The notes under the pieces: model-generated
Told to the model about the DNA's origin: nothing
Database searches by the model: none
The model's input: the letters and a program-made list of their open reading frames with translations, nothing else
Source: Calliopum simillimum
Taxonomy: Eukaryota; Arthropoda; Insecta; Diptera; Lauxaniidae
Direction of reading: 5' to 3'
DNA: 64,000 bases
Assembly (NCBI GenBank): GCA_951812925.1
Contig: OX638372.1
Span: forward strand, 42,034,245-42,098,244
Made by a program: the position numbers and the translations under genes
Part shown: piece after piece, positions 10,337 through 22,204 of the stretch
Position numbering within the stretch: the stretch's first letter is position 1
Layout: each line of letters starts with the position of its first letter

Positions 10337-12349
10337 TTATTTGTGATGAAATTCAAAAAAACAGTCTTTTTGTGAAGAAAAACAAAGAAGTATATTACAT
10401 TTTCTGCATTCAACTTGTGTTTGTGACGCACAGCCGGGATTTTTGCAAGTCCGTTTATCAGTGCGTGGTAAAAATTTTGGGAAATGATTCAGTCCGTCAT
10501 GTCGGATATCAGCGGCTGGTAAGTATGACTTTATGCCGGAATTAGTCTTTTTAGGTACATTGCGTGGACGCCCAGGTTGTGGTGCATCATTATTCTTAAA
10601 TGAGCATAGTACTTGTGCAACCTGGGCTCGAAATTGTGGTAATTGGAATTCTTTATCGTCTTTTCCTGGCTTATTGATACGTCTATATAAGATATATGCA
10701 TTAACCATTGCTAAGTCAAGCAAATGGTAAAATAAGCGATTCAAATATTTCGAAGTCTTCAAATGATTTCTGTATCTTCCGATGAATCCATCCATCAAAT
10801 CTACGCCTCCCATGTGACGATTGTACTCATTAATTACATTCGGACATGCAATTGTCACATATTCTTTGGCAGCCCGATCGAACCGTGGAACTGTTGAACT
10901 AAAATTTATTTGATCACTAAAAGGTTCCGTTCCAACATATGTAGAAGCCAGTCGAACGGCTTTGTTATCTTTCCACACAGTTGTTGATACATCTACTCCA
11001 TTGATTGAACCACAATACTCTTCAAAATATCCACGCTCTTTTTGTTTGAGGTCGATATCAGAAGGCAACTTGCAGTTAGCAATTCTATTGGAGCGAATAG
11101 TTCCTAATGAGTATATGCCTCTGTACCGTAAATATACTAAAAGAGGAAGCGATGTGTAAAAATTATCAAAATACAGAATATGGTTTTTCATATCCGGAAT
11201 AGTTTGAGAAAGTCGGATAACTACGTTCGAAGATGCACCTAAATCTGGAGCTCCAGGTTGAACCACATTGTCTCCTTTACCGCAATATACTTCGAAGCTA
11301 TACGAAAATCCTAGCAAATCAGAAAGAACAAACAATTTTATGCCCCATTTGTGGGGTTTGTTAGGCATATACTGCTTTAGATAGGATTTCAACTTTGTTG
11401 CACACATTTGCGCATCTACGCAAACTCTCTGAAGCATTGGTATGGATTGAAATTTGTGATTAAAATGTTTTATTATTGGCCTAATTTTGTACAGGTGATC
11501 ATAATCTGGAGCTTTCTTCTCGGGCATTTTGCTGTTGTCATTAAAATGTAAATTACTTCGGATTTTGTCAAAACGATTTCGTGGCATTGTGTTTTGTATA
11601 GCTTGAAACGCGTACTGGCTCCAGTAGGAACGAACATTGGGGTATCGATAAACCGACATAAAAAACAAAATCCCTATATATTGTTTTATTTTATCAGAAG
11701 TTACGACAAATGGCGTTGCGATGTCCTTCTGAGCCGCATATAAATTGGTTTGTTCTGTAACGTGGTCACATATTGCATCGTCAAAGAAATAGGCAAAACA
11801 TTTGTAAGGTGTATCAAGCATCTTAAATTCATCTCCCAATTCAGTACCACGAAAAGTGAGAGCAGATCTTTTGAGTATCAGGTTCCTCTTCTTCCACAAA
11901 ACTTTCTTAAAACTATCACATTTTGGATCGATATCCAAAACGGACCCAAAAAATGTATCAAGCGCGATAATTGGCTCTTCTTCAAGCTGATTTACGTCTT
12001 TGTTAAAATCATCCTCAAAATGTTCAAGTCGCAAGCGTTTTGGAAGTTTTGATTTTGAAGCAGCTCTAAGTGCGGTGGTGCTTCCAGATGGGCAGTCAAC
12101 TGGGATTTCGAAGTCATCATCTACTCAAATATCTGCATATGTAGCTACTTCCGATATTGACTCATTTAGAGCTTCATCAATAGCTTCATTCAACTTGCTA
12201 TCTAGGCTAAAATTTGGTGGATCAAGTAGATCATCGTTGTCACTGTCGATTTCATTGTCAGTATCAAAGTCTGAGTCTAATTCTTCCATAACTTGCATTA
12301 TCTGCTCGTCAGTAAGTGAGGAAAGCTTCATGAATCTCTCGTACTCCAT
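10337..12349 (-). pseudogene. piggyBac-family transposase with one in-frame TGA
   Basis: Reads from ATG at 12349 to the stop at 10337, 670 residues counting one internal stop, the usual length for this family. Residues 1-74 form a Ser/Asp/Glu-rich acidic N-terminus; TGA lies at 12127-12125 (codon 75); the same frame continues without any further stop for 595 codons. Catalytic aspartates are at 312 (in VDAQM), 395 (in YFDNF) and 517 (in GGVDLMDG, with Asp520 alongside), matching the DDD/D arrangement of piggyBac. The residue after the first Asp is Ala where relatives usually have Glu; this is not one of the catalytic acids. A Cys/His-rich C-terminal module (C-x4-C, C-x2-C, then C and H near the end) is the DNA-binding cross-brace. 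The stop lies in the linker between acidic tail and core, so the catalytic body is intact. Nonsense mutation is the simplest reading. Confidence 0.9.
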
Positions 12350-13055
12350 TTCTATATAAGTAGATATGAAATGAAGTGTTGAGATTGGGACAAAAATGAC
12401 TATTACAAAATTGAAACAAGAAAAAAAAAATTTTTGCAAAAGCTTACAAAGTTTTTGTACCAATTGACAAAAAAAAATCCTTCTTTTCACTTTAAATTAA
12501 CTTATTTCTCATTTAAATTTACTTATTTCTCATGTGCTTATGCTTAAATATATAATTTTGCAACAACATTATCTTTAACAATTGCTAATGATCCTAAATT
12601 CGTGTTTAAATTGGCCAAAAAATGCAAAAACTATGAAAAAATATTTCAATGACCGTTACAACATTTTTACTCCTATTTGCCCAAGACGGCCTACAGGCAT
12701 TGTACGGTTGGGAGCCACTGAGAGTTATACAATAACTTTTTTTTATTTGATTGCTATTCTTGTAGTAAACTTTCACAGCTACTTACCAATAATTTTTTTT
12801 TTTATTGTTGAGCTTTACAACTATTTTTAAAAAATTTTTTTAACTAGCACAAATCACAAAATAATTATTTTTTCACTTTTGAACGAAATTTCAACTTTGA
12901 CTTGCAATGACGGCTGTTGTGCGCATCATAGCTTTATGCGCATGAACTCATTGAATAAAATGGGGATTTCCCTTTTTACATGCAAAAAATCAATTCAAAA
13001 AATCATAACGTACGATTTACAGAGCTTTTTAAAATTAGGCTGTCTACAGGCCCGC

Positions 13056-13070
13056 TTGGGAACTAGAGGG
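13056..13070. repeat. piggyBac-like right TIR
   Basis: TTGGGAACTAGAGGG, inverse of the left TIR and followed by TTAA at 13071-13074. Just inside (13042-13060) is another CTACAGGCCCGCTTGGG stretch related to the subterminal repeat. Confidence 0.9.
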
Positions 13071-13074
13071 TTAA

Positions 13075-15260
13075 TTATTTGAAAATGTGGAAATCATTTG
13101 ATTCGATGGAACTTTTCTGGTCATCTGGAAGAACTGGGTCATTCAAGATAATGGTAAGAGTAGGTGCATGTATATTTTGCTCACTTTTCTACTTCGTCAG
13201 TGTTAAAACTCATCAGCTATTTTTAAAGCTCAAAGTAGCCGTCGTATTCCGTTACTCTGCAATTTCAGTTCATAAATATCTCTGTAGCTTTTATCATTTC
13301 ACTATCAAAATGAAAATTTAAGTTTGGTGCATTTCCAGCACATACTCGTATCTGTAAACATTTCTTAAAGATTATGCAAAACACATGATGCAAGAAATCT
13401 GTTTTTGTTTGTGACAAGAAATTTTGTTCTGATTTTATACGTAAAGTGCATGTCATCATTATGCGAAATACGTGACTAAAATTATTTTCAAGGATAATGC
13501 ATGCGCACAGTGCATGTGCTCTTATAAGCTTAGATAATAAGCTATTTATATTGCAAGCCAAATATTTTACTCAGCTTTTATTAACACTATTTCTTGAAGC
13601 TATTTTGTTTTTTTAAATTTACACCTTTCTTCAAATTTATTCATGTAAAAAATTTGTGCAAAATTTAGCTTTAAGAAAAATAACCACTAATTTAAAACTA
13701 AACCAAGGAACATAGAGAAATTTTTTCAGAATTTTTTGTAACTTTTTTAATTTTTTTGATTAAGTTTGTAGGCGTTTGTAGCGCAAAGTAGGCGGCGTGG
13801 CATCTATGGAAAATTATATATGTTCTTGATCAGTGTCACGCCCTGAGTTGAATTAACCTTGCTTATCTGTCAAAATATATATCGCGGAAAAAATAATTAT
13901 GCTAGTTCAACATAATTTTGCACACTGCCTTCGTCGTAGAAGATAGAAAGTTCGATGGATTGAAAACAAGCGAAGTCGTTAAAAGGACACGCCTACTACC
14001 TGCACAAAAAAAAAATGTTTTAGAACGATATATTAAAAGCATTACTTATGTGAATATAAACAAAATAGATATAAATGCTAGAACTGATAAGAACGAGTTC
14101 CATACAAAAACCAGATAAACTCGAACAAAAGGAATTGGCACCAGCCATGCAAGCAAATTTTTCAAAACTCTATAGTACAAGCGTTATTTGAGGGAATGCA
14201 ACAAAATACTGTGCTGCATTTCATGTTTGGCCCGGCCAAATATAGCGTTGTTACTTTGTCTCAGTCTGCAGACTAAAACAATACCTCTACAAGCGACTAG
14301 TAAATACCTAATAATAATATTTGTAGAAATTATAATATTTTGTTTTTTATTTTCAATGAATAACATCGAATTCCGTAAATTATAATGAACAATTTTTATT
14401 TTAAAACTTTTTACTGCCTGGGGCGTATTGCCATATGCACATACGTAATATAATTATGTTTCAGATTTGGAGGATATGGGTGCCATCGAATTTCACTTAA
14501 ATAATGCATGCCGTTGCCGTATATTCCATTTAAATGGCTAAAAAAAAAAATAAATTTTTACACAAATCAGTACGAAAGGAACAAAAAACAAAGAATTACC
14601 CTAAACCAACGCCAACTTTATGCCACCACGCCCCTTTATGAACTGCAGCACAACTGTCACTGAAACGGCGATGACAATTCGTTAGGCACTGTCCACACTC
14701 ACTTTAATGGCATTATCATCTATGTATTTCAGCCAGCCTCAGCCGGTACAGCCACCTATCGGAAAACGGCGGAAGCAAAGTTGTACACCCAATAAATGCA
14801 AGCACAATAATGTAACACATTTACATAAATAGCAAAAAAATATCTCCTTTAAAATACACACACTGTTATAAGGCAATAACAGGGACACATGACACATAGC
14901 AATCATTATTGAAGACATTACCATATTGTGCGTTCTGATGGCAGCATAAAACATTCAAACCATGTTATATTTATAAAGTTTTTTTTTTTCATTTGCAGTC
15001 ATTGTAATATATAAATAATAAAAATAGGGCATTTTTCATCAAATCATTCATTCCGCTACGCAATTTATTTTTAAAGATATAATTTTTGCGGAATATCTAA
15101 ATTTCTGTAAAAAAACTAAATTTTTTATGCCGTTAGGTATTTTTATTTCCTCTTTCATTCCGCTCTACACAATCTCCTCCTCTTCCAAAAAAAGTGTAAA
15201 AATAGCATAAAGAGACTTTGCATTTCGCATGATTTAATCAAGACGAGGTGTTTCCAGGAC
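13075..15260. other. Unassigned AT-rich DNA
   Basis: No gene is supported. Short frames such as 13265-13561 (-), 13918-14118 (+) and 14739-14954 (-) have no recognisable domain. A stretch near 13770-13830 (GGCGGCGTGGCATC) resembles the GTGCCACGCC modules of the dispersed repeats elsewhere, probably a decayed scrap. 14600-14770 is locally more GC-rich on the minus strand but gives no convincing frame. Confidence 0.5.
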
Positions 15261-15282
15261 CAAGATATATTATATATCTATT

Positions 15283-15487
15283 TTAAAGTAACAGCAGCTC
15301 GTATCGAAACTTTCAGTTCTACGCAGCAGATTATACTGTTTGACTGAAATTGTCAGCGCTTTCCAGTAAAACGAGAGACTCCCTACCAAAAGTTTTAGGG
15401 TTCGCTTGAAATATTCAAGCGCAACTCATCTGAATCAGTGAATTACAACAAACTTAAAATGAAATATTGCTTACTAGCGAAGCAGAG
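15283..15487 (+). promoter_or_regulatory. Candidate core promoter and first exon
   Basis: A TATA-like TTTTAAAG at about 15282-15289 lies roughly 30 bp upstream of TCAGTT (15313-15318), which matches the arthropod initiator, in a GC-richer island. About 145 bp downstream an ATG at 15459 stands in a good fly translation context (ACAAACTTAAAATG) and opens a short frame starting MKYCLLAKQ, which reaches a possible donor GA|GTAAAA at about 15486. This could be the start of a host gene with its remaining exons far away. No downstream partner exon could be proven, so it stays a weak candidate. Confidence 0.25.
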
Positions 15488-15489
15488 TA

Positions 15490-16223
15490 AAAAATAAAAT
15501 TCTGCAAAATGTTTTTGAAGATTTTTATGGACAGCAAAATGTTAGGCTACGTGAAGACTTTATATGCTATCGTTTATCTGTTTCCGTAATGCTCGCATGT
15601 CGTTAATGTGGGTGACTTCTGATTATTTGTTAAAGTTTAATACATCAGGACATGTGGAAATGTCTACCACAAATCTACCACAACACCAACTGTCTGCAAA
15701 ACGTGACAGTGTTATTCCCAACATATTTGAACCATTAAAGAGCATTCATCACAACTGTTGCTTCCGGCGCATACCATTAAAGTGAGGAACCCTTTAGAGT
15801 AGAAAATAGACAAGGCGTATGTATGTTATGTACAGAAGAAACTTGTTTTGTTTGTGTTTTGTCTGATAAAAACTGCATTAAATTATCCTTTTATATTTCT
15901 TTTGTAATTCGCCAACTATGGTTAATAAATATTTGTTTTAAGGGTATGTGGATTTGTTTTTTGCGCGACATAAAAAACAGGAACTATGAAAATGTTTGTG
16001 CTTCAAATTATTTTCGTCCTTACTGAAAGTAAATAATCCCTTAGCTTAATTTGACCCATACCTACCAAATTTTTGTGTCAAAAAATGAAACACTTCATGC
16101 ATGGTATGTAATAAATTCATTGATTCCATAAACATTTAAAGTACTTGTGTTGAAAAAATAAAAAAAATAAAAGAAAAATATATTAACGTATTTATTTTTA
16201 TGTATGTAAGTGTAACTGAATAA
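15490..16223. other. Unassigned
   Basis: AT-rich, with no domain-bearing frame. The plus-strand frames at 15564-15785 and 15823-16026 have neither supporting splice context nor recognisable similarity. Confidence 0.5.
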
Positions 16224-17965
16224 TCTTCTCTTCTTATTCGAGCTAAAATTGTATGTTTGTTTGTTTTTTTGTTTGTTTGTTTTTTTGTACTCATTTCTGT
16301 GCCAATATTTTTTCTCGAAAACGGCTACTGCGATTTCAATGAAACTTGGAATAAAGTTAGATACTAGCATACAATGAAGAATGAGCTGGGTTTGAACTTT
16401 GTAAACGCTCACCAGGGGGCGTGGTACTGCCCTAAATTTCAAATTTGATTTAGTCATAACTCGCAAACTATACAAGATATTTTGATGAAATTCGGTGAGT
16501 GGGTACGGCTTGATAATACCTTGTAACAGACAAACAAGTGGGCGGGATCAAAGAAGTGCCACGCCCACTTTTCAGCTCTTGAAAGTTTTGATTCAATATT
16601 ACTCGAAAACGACTCCAACAATTTAAATGAAAATTTAAGAGATTGTACCCCTAAAAACAAGGATTAATATGTGATACACCACTATTTTGGGAAAACTCGT
16701 TGAAGGGCGTGGCACAACCCACAAAAATATAAAACACTATAAAAAGAAAACTAAAAAAGCAAACATTCTGAAATTAAGTGTCAGGAGCCTAATTGCTATA
16801 GAGCATCTCTGATTTGAAAATGGGCGAAATATCGCCGTTGCGCGTGGAACCTCCCATACAAGCAAAATACGTTAAATGCTATTTCTCGCAAATGTTACAA
16901 GATATTTTAATGAAATTTCGTGTGTAGGTACTGCTTGTTATAACCAAAAGGTGGGCGGTATCGAAGAAGTACCACGCCCCCTTTTTAACCATTGAAAATT
17001 TTGATTCAATATTACAATTTAAGAGATTGTACCCCTAAAAACAAGTATTAATATGTGATATGCCGTTATATTGGGAAAACTAGTGGAAGGGCGTGGCACT
17101 GCCCACAAAAATACAATACGCTATAAAAATCTTTCTGAATTTGACTGCAGGGAGTCTACTTGCTCTTAGGCACCTACAAACTGAAAGTAGGCGAAGTAGG
17201 TGCGCGTGGAACCTCCCATACACGTAAAATACATTTAATGCTATTTCTCGCAAATGGTACGACATATTTTGATGAAATTTGGTACACGGATCTGGATAAT
17301 GAGTATCTCAAGCATAACGAAAAGTAGCTTTGTTCAATAATTGTCACTCCCACTTTTTATCAAAGTTGTAATTTTGGTTATAACTCAGTCACAAAAAAAA
17401 ATGGAATGAACTTTTTATTCTTACATGCAGTCTTTTGCACTTTTTGACGCTGAATCCGTCTTCATCAGCAGAGCTGTCATTATACCTGCAGGATTTTGAA
17501 GTATTCTTACTTGAAGTTGAATTAAACGCTGTGTTCAATCTTACGGCGTAGCTACAAGAAAAAGTGAAATTCTTTTTTAATAATAGCATCAAATAGCCAC
17601 ACTCTTCCTTATCAAAATATCCTTGCTGATTTTTCTAATAAGTAGGACTCTTATTTTCCGAGTTATGATTCTTTGATGATAAGATATTTCAGCTTCCATA
17701 CAAAAGACGAAATATTTTGGGCATTATATTTCACCAAAAAGAAAAATTTGACTTTTTGATATTTTTCTGTACCACTCGATACTTTCCGAGTTTTTTGTTA
17801 TTATTATTCTCATCGGTTAGTTTATCATTTTAAATGCATAACCATTAGAGGTGAAAAGGTACGAGTTTCATAACAAAAAATAGCTATGAATGAAAACATC
17901 GACTAAAATAATAAGATCAGATTGTTGACCGAGCTGGGATCGGTCTCCAGGTACTATTTATTAAG
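16224..17965 (+). mobile_element. About 1.74-kb repeat (family H), copy 1
   Basis: Begins TCTTCTCTTCTTAT preceded by A and contains (GTTTGTTT)n, then repeated modules of about 350 bp built around GGGCGTGGCACTGCCCAC, TTGAATCAAAAC-type and GGAACCTCCCATAC blocks. It ends with a small hairpin (GACCGA…TCGGTC, about 17929-17947) followed by TCCAGGTACTAT. A second copy lies in opposite orientation at 33782-35834, and fragments occur near 47745 and 50040. A TC start after A and a hairpin near the 3' end are Helitron-like, but the end is CTAT and not the canonical CTRR, so the class is unsettled. No protein is encoded. Confidence 0.7.
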
Positions 17966-18029
17966 GTAGTCCTTTCGTGTAAGAACTCAGAGATAATTTT
18001 ACAAATAAAGAATAAAAAAAATTTCCCAT

Positions 18030-18776
18030 CTTACCATTGAGTAGAAATATTACTTTTTCCGTTGCAACCTCAAACGGTCCAAGGTACACCATGCAAGTGT
18101 ACCTTGGACTATTAAAAATAAAAAAGAATTCATTGTATTTAGGAAATAAATTATGAAAGAACCATTTATTGTGTAATCAAAAGTAACATTTTTTTCAATT
18201 AAAAAAAAAAATTAGTCATATGCAAAAATTATAACGCAAAAAAGTGCATTTAGTAAAAAACAATTAATTAAACAAAAATGGTTGCAAATAAATACATTAA
18301 TCACGTAAATAATAATAATAATATTATACTGAGAGGCGATTATGGCCTCCTTGTTGCCCGTCGAAAAAGGCTCGCTGGTCAATAAGCATAGGTCCAAGGT
18401 ACACCAGACAGCATGTTTTAAAAACTGTCAACACCCATAACATATATTAATGAAAATACATCTAAAACACACTAAAATCTTAAAACAATAACTAAACTAC
18501 CTTCCTGATGCTGTAAAGTGAAATATCTTAACTAATTTTCTCACAAAACGTTTCGTAGTTTACTCCAAAAACAAATATTTCCACACAAAAAACACTTTTT
18601 CCGTCACTTTTTATACACGCATACAGCTTGAAGGTCTGAAGTCTACTTATATGAGTCACCGGTATGAGTGGAAAATTCCATAGAAGAACATTATCGTACA
18701 CATGCAACTGCTGAGTGGCAACCAACACTCGAACCGAGGTATACTCGGACCAAGGTACTACACACATCTGCCCTAT
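18030..18776 (+). mobile_element. MITE family M1, left-truncated copy
   Basis: Homologous to the right three quarters of the complete copy at 18871-19760, with the same order of motifs and the same terminal motif GGACCAAGGTAC at about 18747. The left terminus is missing; similarity starts at about 18031 (CTTACCATTGAG). It carries the palindrome with arms GTCCAAGGTACAC at 18077-18089 and its inverse at 18097-18109. Confidence 0.8.
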
Positions 18777-18870
18777 ATTAAAATTTAAGATAAAAAAATA
18801 AGTTTCAAAAAATTTTTTCAGAAGTTTCCTTGTTAAATCTTTGTACCAAGTTAATACTTTTTATTGATGG

Positions 18871-19760
18871 TAGGGGAGATGTGTGTACCTTGGTCCGCTT
18901 TTCAGTTTTTTCAATGTGCAGGATTTTCTAAAAAAGGTCCTTTAGTTTTTTGATTCTGTTATATTTCAACAATGCTTGCAGCATTAAATGACGTAACAAT
19001 GATATTTCTATGTCTTACCATTGAGTAGAAATATTACTTTTTCCGTTTCAATCTCAAACGGTCCAAGGTACACCATGCAAGTGTACCTTGGACTATTAAA
19101 AATAAAAGAGAATACATTGTATTTTGCCAATAAATTATGAAATAACCACTGATTATGTAATCAAAAGTAACATTTTTTTCAATGAAAAAAAAAAAAATAA
19201 TCATAAACAAAAATTATAACTCAAAAAAGTGCATTTAGTAAAAAACAATTAATTAAACAAAAATGGTTGCAAATAAATACATTAATTTTTAAATAATAAT
19301 AATAATATCTATTATATTGAGAGGCGATAATGGCTTCTTGGTTGCCCGTTGAAAAAGGCTCGCTGGTCAATAAGCATAGGTCCAAGGTACACAGACAGCA
19401 TGTTTTAAAAACTGTCAACACCCACAGCACATGTTAATGAAAATACATCTTAAACACACTAAAAGCTTAAAACAATAACTAAACTTGCTTCCTGATGTTG
19501 TAAAACTGAAATATTTCAAGTAAGTTTCTCACAAAACGTTTCGTAGCTTACTCCAAAAACAAATTTTTACACACAAAAAACACTTTTTTCGTTGCTAGTT
19601 ATATACGCATACAGCTTGACGGTCTGAAGTCTACTTATATGAGTCACCGGTATGAGTGGAAAATTCCATAGAAGAACATTATCGTACACGTGCAACTGTT
19701 GAGTGGCAACCGGCACTCGGACCGAGGTACACTCGGACCAAGGTACACACATCTCCCCTA
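18871..19760. mobile_element. MITE family M1, complete copy
   Basis: 890 bp with perfect 26-bp terminal inverted repeats (18871-18896 and 19735-19760; outer end GGGGAGATGTGTG) if the terminal TA is included, or 24 bp inside a TA target duplication. The inner TIR motif CCAAGGTACAC recurs inside, including a 13-bp-arm palindrome at 19061-19093 and single copies near 19381 and 19724. No coding frame. TA flanks suggest mobilisation by a Tc1/mariner-type transposase, an inference. Confidence 0.85.
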
Positions 19761-20627
19761 TACAAAATTATTTTTTCTTTGGAAAATGATTTCTCGCTTT
19801 AAGTTATGTATTATGCTGGAAATAAATAAATAAAGGTTAAACTTTTTAAGAGTTCTTTCGAAGGATTGTTCAATTTAAATTTTATTTTTTCATTGACCTA
19901 TTTAATAAAGAAAATTCTTGTTAAATTGATTCGTTTCAGTTATGTTTATTTTGTGCCCTATATATATACAAAAACTTGAACTCATAACATGCTTGAGAGA
20001 ATTAGTCTACTTTAAACGTATTTTCTTTTATGTTGAATTCAAATTATTCACTTTGAAGTTGTTAACTCATAATTGAATAACTTAGTTAAGAAAAGCATGC
20101 TTAATGCCTTGGCTTGAAAAAAAAAATGCAGTACATTTTCTACTTCATTTAATACTTTTTATATCCAATTTATACTATCTTCAATAAATAGGAATGTTTA
20201 AGGAAAAGACGAAAATGTTATCCTATTTGGATAAGTTAGAATCTGACTGAATTGAGCAAAATTTGATTAGTTAGATAAGATTGCAATCTTATTCGCTACT
20301 ATCGAATTTAATTCAATCCTGTTCAAGCCAGTCAAATTGAATCCAATCGCCTTTCACTAACTAGCTACCAAAAAATCACGTGTCAAGTGTTTTGTGGTGT
20401 GAGCTTACTGTTCTGAGTTTTTGAGTAAAAACAACAACATTACAAAAACAAGCAAAATGCATAGGTAAAAAAACCAAAAATTTAGTTGGTAGGTTGGTTT
20501 TCGATACGTTTCACCCATAACCATATGGGTGAAAAAAAAAATAAAATCAATCGCCTTTTATCCAAATCAATCCATTTTAATTGAATCCAAAGAAATTGTT
20601 CCACTAAATAAAATCAGTTGCTTAAAG
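19761..20627. other. Unassigned AT-rich DNA
   Basis: No gene seen. A short palindrome TTTCACCCATA…TATGGGTGAAA lies at about 20508-20533. The remainder is A/T-rich with poly(A) runs. Confidence 0.5.
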
Positions 20628-21063
20628 TTACTGAATTCCAAAAATTAAAAAATTACAATCCTTAAAGCCACCCACTTCAGCCATATCACGGGGATTAAAG
20701 TGTAGTGGTAAATGGGATGTATATAATGAATCTTTTGCACAATGAGTGTGTAATTTTTGTAGTCTGACGGATTTCCCACAAGTGTCACAAACTTGTCTGA
20801 ACAGTTTTCTATGGCGAAATTTGGAGTAAATGACATGACGTGGTTTTGGTTCATTTCTCTTGTTCGACCATTGTTGCATCAAATCTGGTGCACTGGAAGG
20901 ATGTCTACAAACAGTTTTGCGTGATTCGCTGCAGTCATTCAGGCATATATTGTAACGTTCAGCAAATTCACATAAAGCTGCTGCTGTAGCTGCGTTGGAT
21001 GTCCAAACATGTATGGATGCAATTTTAAGTGCGAATTGTGGCCATTCATAAACATTGAAAAAT
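20628..21063 (-). pseudogene. Unrecognised coding-like remnant with Cys/His motif
   Basis: A minus-strand frame is open from about 21061 to the stop at 20628 (about 144 codons; only one in-frame ATG, at 20879). Composition is richer in GC and charged residues than the surroundings. It contains a CDTCGKS…LHTHC cluster (C-x2-C, then H-x-H-C), which could bind zinc, after a KPRH…KFRHRK basic stretch. An overlapping frame upstream (about 21100-20935) also looks coding-like, suggesting a frameshifted remnant. I do not recognise the family; it could be a transposon-encoded protein or a host exon. A donor-like A|GTAACT follows at the end. Confidence 0.35.
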
Positions 21064-21576
21064 TAATACATAGGGGAATGTCGTATAGGTTGGGACGGGT
21101 TTTGTTGTTGGTCAGTGGTTTTGAAACGGATGAAAAAATTGTTAATTTAAATAAACCAATTAAAAGGTATGGTCATCGGCTACAACTTTTTTATAGAAAG
21201 TTATTTGACATCGTGATGAAGACAAAAGTTATAGCCATTTTAATGAAGACAACTTTTTTTGGCGAAAAAAAATTTACCGTACAAGTTGGGATACTTTCAA
21301 AAATCACAAAGTGAGCCAAAAAGTTAAGTTAATCTGCATGACATTATTTTTATTAGAACACTTATTGAAACGTCATGTTTCAAAGAAACAATTTGGGTAA
21401 AAATATATCACTCCGCCTAATATGATTCGCAGTTTGTACAAGTGAGGAAACTGTTCCGCATATTTTATATTTAAGGTACATCTTGTGCGAGAAACAAGAT
21501 ACCATCAACGCATTGGCGTGCGAAGCAACTGTTTTAACCAGCTTTAACAACGTATCGTCATCAATGGTTGAAATCA
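21064..21576. other. Unassigned
   Basis: Contains a 101-codon plus-strand frame (21009-21314) without recognisable features, opposite the coding-like minus frame at its start. Nothing else is supported. Confidence 0.45.
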
Positions 21577-22204
21577 GACCCTGAAATAAACTTTTTCAAA
21601 AGTTTTTTTTTAAGTTTATTTAGACTAAAAACTTTTAAATCATCTAGATAAAAGTTTTTAAAAACTTTAAACTTTTTGAAATAAAAGTTTTAAAAAACTT
21701 AAAAAAAAAACTTTTAAAAATAAAAGTCTTTTTTAAAAGTTTTTAAAAACTTTTATCCTTAAAGAGTTTTTTATAAAAGTTTTTTGAAAAAGTTTTTAAA
21801 AACTTTTATCCATAAAAGTTTTTATATAAAAGTTTTTTCAAAAACGACGTCCAGTGGTCAAGTGTTGTTTGAAAAATATTATATGTTAGATGTTGTGTTT
21901 TATGTTTTTTGTTTATTATTTTTTTCAAATAATGTTTAAAATCAAAAAATTTTCCAGTCAATTATTTATGTAATTTTTTTTTGTTCCTGATGATGTTTTT
22001 CAAAGAAAAACGAAATATCGACAATAAAATTTAGATAATTTGACATTAAATACTGACCTGTAGCTCGTTTTTTAATCAATAATTTAAAAAATATTAAAAA
22101 CTTCTAAGCAAGAAGTTTTTCATGAAAGTTTTTGATGAAATCTGTCACATAAAAGTTTTTTTTTGGGAAAAAAATACCTTGAAAAAAGCCCCTGTGGATA
22201 ATTA
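21577..22204. repeat. AAAAGTTTTT-rich head of the satellite-bearing element
   Basis: Starts GACCCTGAAATAAACTTTTT and continues as dense inverted and direct copies of AAAAGTTTTT/AAAAACTTTT (21600-21840), then a unique stretch leading into the 108-bp array. The same start sequence recurs at 37075 in front of a single diverged array unit, so head plus unit behave as one dispersed element. Confidence 0.65.

Larger units (their letters stand above)
9980..13070 (-). mobile_element. piggyBac-like transposon, nearly complete
   Basis: 3091-bp element flanked on both sides by TTAA (9976-9979 and 13071-13074), the target-site duplication specific to the piggyBac superfamily. Terminal inverted repeats are perfect over 15 bp (CCCTCTAGTTCCCAA at 9980-9994; inverse at 13056-13070) and begin with CCC, as usual for the family. 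Subterminal inverted copies sit at 10115-10133 and 12680-12698 (17 of 19 positions matching; core CCCAAGACGGCCT). One transposase gene fills the interior on the minus strand and is broken only by a single TGA. The termini differ from the Trichoplusia ni piggyBac, so this is a separate family. Perfect TIRs and TSD indicate a young copy. Confidence 0.95.

Noticed and set aside
12125..12127. Selenocysteine or deliberate readthrough in the transposase
   Set aside because: No relative is known to use it, the position is a linker, and a simple nonsense change suffices.
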